Of a stretch of DNA of 64,000 nucleotides, positions 59,234-64,000 are shown piece by piece; within the stretch, counting starts at the first letter, position 1, and every line of letters starts with the position of its first letter. The notes beneath the pieces were generated by a model. The model saw only the letters and a list, made by a program, of their open reading frames with translations. It searched no databases and was not told the origin of the DNA. The DNA is taken from contig NZ_JARXYX010000027.1 in NCBI RefSeq assembly GCF_029893585.1, positions 62,001 to 126,000 of the forward strand, given 5' to 3'. The position numbers and the translations under genes are program-made. This stretch comes from Streptomyces sp. LBL. GTDB lineage: Bacteria > Actinomycetota > Actinomycetes > Streptomycetales > Streptomycetaceae.

Positions 59234-60189
59234 ACCGCCCGCACCTCCTCCGCCAGCGTCAGCGCCTCCCGTGCCATCTGCGCGGACGCGTCGACATCGG
59301 TCATCATCAGCGGTACGGCCCGGCAGCGGATCCCGGCGGCCTCCACCCGCTCCACCACGCCGGCGTCCACGGTGTCGACCAGCCAGCCGTCCAGCAGCCC
59401 CGAGCCGTAGTGCTCGGCGACCGCCGCGGCCGTCGACTCCACGCCGACCGCCGCGAGTACCTTGTCGGCCATCCCGCGCACCGGCGCGTCCCCGACGATG
59501 GGGGACAGGCCCACCACCGGCACCCCGGCGTCGGCGATGGCCTCCCGGATGCCGGGCACGGCGAGGATCGTGCCGATGGACACGACCGGGTTGGAGGGCG
59601 GGAACAGCACGACGTCCGCCTCCGCGATGGCCTCCAGGACCCCGGGTGCCGGCTTCGACTGCTCCGCCCCGACCGGCACGATCGCCTGGGCCGGCACGGC
59701 GGCCCGCAGCCGCACCCAGTACTCCTGGAAGTGGATCGCCTTGCGCTCCCCGTCGACCTCGACGGCGACATGGGTCTCGACCCGGTCGTCCGTCATGGGG
59801 ATCAGCCGTACGCCGGGTTTCCACCGGTCGCACAGTGCCTCGGTCACCGCGCTCAGCGAATACCCCGCACTGATCATCTGCGTCCGCACGATGTGCGTCG
59901 CGAAGTCCCGGTCGCCGAGCCCGAACCACTCGGGGCCCACCCCGTACGCCGCGAGCTCCTCCTTGAGGTGGAAGGTCTCGTCGGCCCGCCCCCAGCCCTG
60001 CTCCTCGTTGATGCCGCCGCCGAGTGTGTACATCACCGTGTCGAGGTCCGGGCAGACCTTCAGCCCGAAGAGGTGGATGTCGTCCCCGGTGTTGCCGATG
60101 ACCGTGACGTCCGCGTCCGGCGCGGCCTGCTTGAGACCGCGCAGGAACCGGGCACCACCGATGCCGCCTGCCAGAACCACAATGCGCAT
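59230..60189 (-). CDS. fbiA: 2-phospho-L-lactate (phosphoenolpyruvate) transferase
   Basis: A 319-residue CofD/FbiA enzyme that joins the Fo chromophore to the phospholactyl or phosphoenolpyruvyl group, giving (dehydro)F420-0. The start is ATG 60189 (MRIVVLAGGIGGARFLRGLK). VIGNTGDDIHLFGLKVCPDL, YTLGGGINEEQGWGRADETF, LGDRDFATHIVRTQMISAGY, LFPPSNPVVSIGTILAVPGI and GLSPIVGDAPVRGMADKVLA cover the substrate site. It is translationally coupled to fbiB downstream. fbiC and fbiD are not in the window. Confidence 0.96.
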   Translation of the reverse strand: MRIVVLAGGIGGARFLRGLKQAAPDADVTVIGNTGDDIHLFGLKVCPDLDTVMYTLGGGINEEQGWGRADETFHLKEELAAYGVGPEWFGLGDRDFATHIVRTQMISAGYSLSAVTEALCDRWKPGVRLIPMTDDRVETHVAVEVDGERKAIHFQEYWVRLRAAVPAQAIVPVGAEQSKPAPGVLEAIAEADVVLFPPSNPVVSIGTILAVPGIREAIADAGVPVVGLSPIVGDAPVRGMADKVLAAVGVESTAAAVAEHYGSGLLDGWLVDTVDAGVVERVEAAGIRCRAVPLMMTDVDASAQMAREALTLAEEVRAV

Positions 60190-60247
60190 GGGCCAAGTCT
60201 TGCAGGCGGCTACGACAACGCGGCAGCCGGTCACGCCGTCCGCAACC

Positions 60248-60311
60248 CGTCAGGCGGTCACGACAACGCGTCCGGTGGTCGCGCCGGCCGGAACGCGTCA
60301 GGCGGTCACGA
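60248..60311. repeat. 16-bp direct repeat at the 3' end of the cysteine dioxygenase-like gene
   Basis: CGTCAGGCGGTCACGA occurs at 60248-60263 and 60296-60311, 48 bp apart, with a degenerate copy near 60219. The second copy contains the leftward stop codon (60298-60300). Confidence 0.7.
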
Positions 60312-60843
60312 TGTCCGCGTCGTCGTGGGGCGCGGGGGCCGTGCAGGCCATGGGGGTCTGTACGGCAGAACGCAGGGGGGACTGGGGGAGCATGGGCATC
60401 TCGGTCAGGCCCGGGTAGTAGACGTGCAGGCTCACGGCCGGCTCGAGCGTGTCGTTGATCACCTCGTGCACGTACCCCGGCGCGAAGACCCGCTGCGCAC
60501 CCTCTCCCCACGCGCGCGTGCCCCGTTCGGTGCGCTCGGTCAGCGTGCCCTCCAGGACGGTCAGAACACCGGAGGAGCGGCCGTGGTCGTGCGGTCCGCT
60601 GCCCTGCCCGGGCACCCAGGACAGCAGCCACACCTCGTAGCCGGGTCCGGTACGCAGCCGGTGGTACCAGCGTGTCGTCGCGTCGTACTGGACGAGGTGC
60701 TCCCACTGGGAGCGGTCGGCGGCCAGGGAACGGGACAGGCCGACGAACTCGGCGACGGTGGCCGGGTGCTCACGCGGAGCCTGGAGCAGGTGCGGGACTT
60801 CGAGGATGTCGCCGGCGATCTGGAGGTCGCTGTCGCTGTTCAT
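60298..60843 (-). CDS. Cysteine dioxygenase-like cupin
   Basis: A 181-residue cupin of the cysteine dioxygenase family. The iron-binding triad appears as His-x-His in GQGSGPHDHGRSSGVLTVLE and His in YVHEVINDTLEPAVSLHVYY. ATTRWYHRLRTGPGYEVWLL provides the substrate-binding arginine region. It would oxidise L-cysteine to cysteine sulfinate; related thiol dioxygenases use other thiols. The C-terminal ~25 residues are unlike the family. The ATG is 60843. It lies upstream of fbiA on the same strand, 108 nt apart, perhaps unlinked. Confidence 0.9.
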   Translation of the reverse strand: MNSDSDLQIAGDILEVPHLLQAPREHPATVAEFVGLSRSLAADRSQWEHLVQYDATTRWYHRLRTGPGYEVWLLSWVPGQGSGPHDHGRSSGVLTVLEGTLTERTERGTRAWGEGAQRVFAPGYVHEVINDTLEPAVSLHVYYPGLTEMPMLPQSPLRSAVQTPMACTAPAPHDDADIVTA

Positions 60844-61588
60844 GGGGTGGGTGTTCCTCGGCGGAAGAGTGGGGGCTGGCCTGGGTGACGCGTACCGTCC
60901 GCCCGGGTCGCGGGCGGGCGAGGGGCCCGGGTGAGGGCTCGACCCTGGTGGGGCTCAAAAGGGACAGCAGCCGAGTCGAGGCGGACTCATGCGCAGCCGG
61001 AGCGAGTTCGGCTCAACAGCTGGGACGGCAACAACAGCTACAGCGAGCGTGGGCAGCACCGAGGGACCCGGCCGAGCGGGTCGAGGTGAGTGCCGAGTTC
61101 GCGAGCATGCCCACAAGGACATCGGTTCACACCTTCACTGTCAACTCGACGCCCGGCAAGTGGGACGTGTTTCACCTCATCCGGTCCAACTCCACGATGA
61201 AAGGTTTGTTCAGGCGCCATCCGGGACACATGGCGACAGCCGGGCGCGCAAGCCCTGTTGCGGTCCTGTGATCCGACTGTGATCCGGTTCGCTTCGGCGT
61301 GCGCGTCGGTCGCAACGAGATCGAACTCCTGAGCGTCCTTCTCCGTACAAGTCCGAAGCGCACTGCGCGGCGCGAGGTGTCCTTTCGGGGCTCGTCTGTG
61401 TGTCAAGGTTTATGCCGATTTGAACACTTTCTGCTAGGCCTTGGTTCCGCAGAGTGAATAAGGGGCTCAATAGCAGATCTCGGCTTGACTCGCCCGGAGC
61501 AGCGCACTTGTAATTTCACTCGTGTCGTTCAGCCGAAATCGGTAACGGCTACATCACGGGGACGCGAGTAGACAGACGAGGGGCGCAC
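60844..61588. other. Long intergenic region upstream of whiB
   Basis: This 745-bp region separates the leftward cysteine dioxygenase-like gene from whiB. No ORF in it has coding character. The 3' 150 bp are relatively AT-rich and carry a good promoter (separate entry). GTGTC and TGATCCG-N3-GTGATCCGG tracts at 61261-61288 are candidate control elements, and the length suggests a long whiB leader or several promoters. Confidence 0.6.
61485..61514 (+). promoter_or_regulatory. Candidate HrdB-type promoter of whiB
   Basis: TTGACT (61485-61490) and TGTAAT (61509-61514) are separated by 18 bp, 75 bp upstream of the whiB ATG. Box quality is high for Streptomyces. whiB of S. coelicolor is known to have a constitutive and a developmentally regulated promoter; which one this corresponds to cannot be told. 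Confidence 0.65.
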
Positions 61589-61852
61589 ATGACCGAGACG
61601 GTGCAGCAACTGCTGGTCGACGACGCGGACGAGGAACTCGGCTGGCAGGAGCGCGCGCTGTGCGCCCAGACCGACCCCGAGTCCTTCTTCCCTGAGAAGG
61701 GCGGCTCCACCCGCGAGGCCAAGAAGGTCTGCCTCGCCTGTGAGGTCCGCTCCGAGTGCCTCGAATACGCCCTCGCCAACGATGAACGGTTCGGTATCTG
61801 GGGCGGTCTGTCCGAACGCGAACGCCGCAGACTGAAGAAGGCCGCCGTCTGA
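61589..61852 (+). CDS. whiB: Developmental regulator WhiB ([4Fe-4S] Wbl protein)
   Basis: An 87-residue protein that I recognise as the founding WhiB. Four cysteines bind a [4Fe-4S] cluster: one in ERALCAQTDPESFFPEKGGS, and the C-x2-C-x5-C set in VCLACEVRSECLEYALANDE. The GIWGG turn and basic end (GGLSERERRRLKKAAV) form the DNA-contact region. WhiB works with WhiA to stop aerial growth and start sporulation septation. ATG 61589 follows GAGGGG. Confidence 0.97.
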   Translation: MTETVQQLLVDDADEELGWQERALCAQTDPESFFPEKGGSTREAKKVCLACEVRSECLEYALANDERFGIWGGLSERERRRLKKAAV

Positions 61853-62045
61853 ACCGAGGGGCGCGGATCCTCACGTGGGCGCGTCCATCGATGCGTCACG
61901 AACGGCCCGTCGCAGGTGGGTTATCCACAGGCGGCGGGCCGCTGTTGTGCACAGCCGATAGTGTGGGCGCTCGTCCGAGACGCCTCGCTGTCCCGCCGGG
62001 GCACAGGCGTCCACCGCAGTCCACCGAACCGGGGCCCGTACCTCG

Positions 62046-64000
62046 ATGTCCGTGCACAGCCACACGGCAGCCCAGCAAGAGAGCGCTGCCGCCCCTGAGT
62101 TTCCGCGTCATGTGGTGACCGCGGTCCTCGTCTCCCACGACGGCGCCCGCTGGCTGCCCGACGCGCTCGCCGGGCTGCTCAGCCAGGAGCGTCCGGTGCA
62201 GTTCGCCATGGGCGCCGACACCGGCAGCGCGGACGATTCCGCCCAGCTGGTCACCGAAGCCCTCGGCGCCGACCACGTGCTGCACCTCGCCCGGCGCACC
62301 AGCTTCGGCCAGGCCGTCGAGGAGGCGGGCCGCTCCGCACCCGTCCTCACGCCGGACGAGCTGCCGTACCTGAAGCGGCCGAGCGGCTGGGACCCGGTCA
62401 CCCGCAGCTGGCGCGACGACGCCTACGACCTGCCGGAACTCCCGCACGGAGAGCCGGTCCAGTGGCTGTGGCTGCTGCACGACGACTGCGCCCCCGAACC
62501 GGACGCCCTGGCCCACCTGCTGCGGGTCGTGGACGCCGAGTACGAACAGGGCCGACAGGACGTCGCCGTCGTCGGCCCCAAGCTCCGCGGCTGGTACGAC
62601 CGCCGACAGCTGCTGGAGGTCGGCGTCACCATCGCCCACTCCGGCCGCCGCTGGACCGGCCTCGACCGTCGCGAACAGGACCAGGGCCAGCACGACCATG
62701 TCCGGCCGGTGCTGTCCGTCTCCACCGCCGGCATGCTGATCCGCCGCGACGTCTTCGAGCAGCTCGGCGGCTTCGACCGTCGGCTGCCCCTGATGCGGGA
62801 CGACGTCGATCTGTGCTGGCGCGCCCACGCGGCCGGCTACCGCGTCCTGACCGCCCCGGAAGCCGTCGTACGCCACGCCGAGGCTGCCTCGCGCGAGCGC
62901 CGCGCCGTCGACTGCGCGGGCCGCACCACCGCCTCCCCGCACAAGGTCGACAAGGCCGGCGCGGTCTACACCCTGCTCGTCAACACGCGCGCCGCCCAGC
63001 TGCCCTGGGTGATGCTGCGCCTCGCCGTCGGCACCCTGCTGCGGACCGTCGCCTACCTCGTCGGCAAGGTCCCCGGACAGGCCGTCGACGAGATCCGCGG
63101 TCTGCTGGGGACCCTGCTGCGGCCCGAGCGGATCCTCGCCGGGCGCCGCAGGCGCGGCAGCCAGGCCGTCGGCAAGGAGGAGATGCGGCCGCTGTTCCCG
63201 CCGCCGGGCGCGACGATCCGCGCCACGGTCGAGCAGGCCGCCGCCGACCTCTTCGGCAGCTCCGACCAGGAGGCGGCCTCCGGCGCCGGACGGCACGGCG
63301 GTGGGATCGAGTCCGGACCCGGCGGCGACGACGCCGACTTCCTGGAGATCGAACAGTTCGTCCGGGTCAAGCGCATCGCCCGCAAGCCCGGCCCGGTGCT
63401 CTTCCTGGTGCTGCTGCTGGTCTCCCTGGTCGCCTGCCGTGCCCTCCTCGGCTCCGGCGCGCTCGCGGGCGGCGCCCTGCTGCCCGCCCCGGCCGACTCC
63501 GGTGAGCTGTGGTCGCGCTACCTGGACGCCTGGCACGCGGTGGGCGTCGGCGGCACCCCGTCCGCACCGCCGTACCTCGCGCTCGTCGCGATGCTCGCGT
63601 CCCTGCTGTTCGGCTCGACCGGCCTCGCGGTCACGGTCCTGCTGGTCTTCTCGGTCCCGCTGGCCGGCTTCACCGCGTACTTCGCCTCCCGCCCGCTGGT
63701 GGAGTCGCGTCTCCTGCGCGCGTGGGCAGCCGTCGTCTACGCCCTCCTGCCCGCCGCCACCGGCGCCCTCGCCGGCGGCCGCCTCGGCACCGCCGTCCTG
63801 GCCGTCCTGCTGCCGCTCATCGCGCGCGCGGGCATCGCCGCCAGCGGCCTCGCGAACGACTCCGGCGCGCGCGGCAGTTGGCGCGCCACCTGGGCGTATG
63901 CCCTGCTGCTGACCGTCACCACCGCGTTCACGCCGGTCATCTGGCCCGTCGCGCTGGTCCTCGGTATCGGTCTGCTGGCCGTGCGCCGCGCCGAGATCAC
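62046..64000 (+). CDS. Large membrane glycosyltransferase (GT2), cut by window edge
   Basis: At least 651 residues from ATG 62046; the 3' end is outside the window. The N-terminal GT2 domain (to ~290) shows VVTAVLVSHDGARWLPDALA, QWLWLLHDDCAPEPDALAHL (DD motif), VSTAGMLIRRDVFEQLGGFD and LMRDDVDLCWRAHAAGYRVL. A basic loop follows, then several membrane helices (VLFLVLLLVSLVACRALLGS, LALVAMLASLLFGSTGLAVT, AWAAVVYALLPAATGALAGG, AYALLLTVTTAFTPVIWPVA). It is presumably a cell-envelope glycosyltransferase. It follows whiB by 193 bp with no terminator seen. Confidence 0.93.
   Translation, partial: MSVHSHTAAQQESAAAPEFPRHVVTAVLVSHDGARWLPDALAGLLSQERPVQFAMGADTGSADDSAQLVTEALGADHVLHLARRTSFGQAVEEAGRSAPVLTPDELPYLKRPSGWDPVTRSWRDDAYDLPELPHGEPVQWLWLLHDDCAPEPDALAHLLRVVDAEYEQGRQDVAVVGPKLRGWYDRRQLLEVGVTIAHSGRRWTGLDRREQDQGQHDHVRPVLSVSTAGMLIRRDVFEQLGGFDRRLPLMRDDVDLCWRAHAAGYRVLTAPEAVVRHAEAASRERRAVDCAGRTTASPHKVDKAGAVYTLLVNTRAAQLPWVMLRLAVGTLLRTVAYLVGKVPGQAVDEIRGLLGTLLRPERILAGRRRRGSQAVGKEEMRPLFPPPGATIRATVEQAAADLFGSSDQEAASGAGRHGGGIESGPGGDDADFLEIEQFVRVKRIARKPGPVLFLVLLLVSLVACRALLGSGALAGGALLPAPADSGELWSRYLDAWHAVGVGGTPSAPPYLALVAMLASLLFGSTGLAVTVLLVFSVPLAGFTAYFASRPLVESRLLRAWAAVVYALLPAATGALAGGRLGTAVLAVLLPLIARAGIAASGLANDSGARGSWRATWAYALLLTVTTAFTPVIWPVALVLGIGLLAVRRAEI

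Noticed and set aside
61074..61271. Rightward ORF in the whiB upstream region
   Set aside because: No coding character or ribosome binding site and no recognisable motif.
61896..63536. 546-codon leftward frame over the glycosyltransferase
   Set aside because: Gly/Val/Arg/Asp-rich antisense frame without motifs; the rightward frame has GT2 motifs and membrane helices.

Overview
The window is high-GC chromosomal DNA from a Streptomyces or very close relative. Evidence: a complete whiB developmental regulator, F420 cofactor genes, sortase-tailed surface proteins, XRE/DUF397/ATPase regulatory modules, many GTG starts with stop/start overlaps (GTGA, ATGA), and rare TTA codons limited to a few genes. 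Gene order from hutU through sigI-like, purEK and an LCP cluster to whiB resembles, from memory, the core chromosome of S. coelicolor.

Layout. 1-3.2 kb is a scarred accessory patch: two TetR regulators, an SDR oxidoreductase, an intact F420-dependent NADP-reductase-like gene, a relic of a second copy of that gene, and the tail of an MFS exporter. 4.0-6.5 kb encodes three roadblock/LC7 proteins and a DUF4388-like protein. 6.7-13.9 kb holds a decarboxylase-like PLP enzyme divergent from a histidine-utilisation operon (hutU, an M20 amidohydrolase, hutF, hutI). 13.9-16.7 kb has an XRE/DUF397/ATPase module and a PD-(D/E)XK-like gene followed by a tandem copy of its own 3' end. 17.1-19.5 kb is a SigB-type sigma factor with its STAS antagonist and ATPase anti-sigma factor. 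19.8-23.4 kb has three exported proteins, two with sortase signals (LPQTG, LAETG). 23.4-33.8 kb carries a POT peptide transporter, a two-component pair, GtrA, purK-purE, an M19 dipeptidase, an orphan response regulator with a TTA codon, a dipeptidase paralogue that has lost its metal ligands, and a VOC protein. 33.9-38.6 kb is a leftward five-gene envelope copper/cupredoxin locus; a Cys-rich copper-storage-like protein lies at 42 kb. 38.9-41.7 kb has UDP-glucose dehydrogenase and acyl-CoA dehydrogenase. 42.4-53.7 kb holds six LytR-CpsA-Psr (LCP) paralogues plus a glycosyltransferase. 54-60.8 kb holds a TIGR03089 protein, a decayed amidase gene, a sugar-nucleotide pyrophosphorylase, a DNA glycosylase, fbiB, fbiA and a cysteine dioxygenase-like gene. 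whiB and a large membrane glycosyltransferase, cut by the right edge, finish the window.

Themes: envelope construction (LCP ligases, sugar-nucleotide enzymes, glycosyltransferases, sortase substrates), periplasmic copper handling, F420 biosynthesis and use, histidine catabolism and developmental regulation. The most unusual items are the copper/cupredoxin locus with a duplicated unassigned helical domain, the apparent dead dipeptidase, the tandem 3'-end duplication of the nuclease-like gene, the six-fold LCP cluster, and several gene relics overlapping live genes. No rRNA, tRNA, CRISPR array, prophage or intact insertion sequence was seen.
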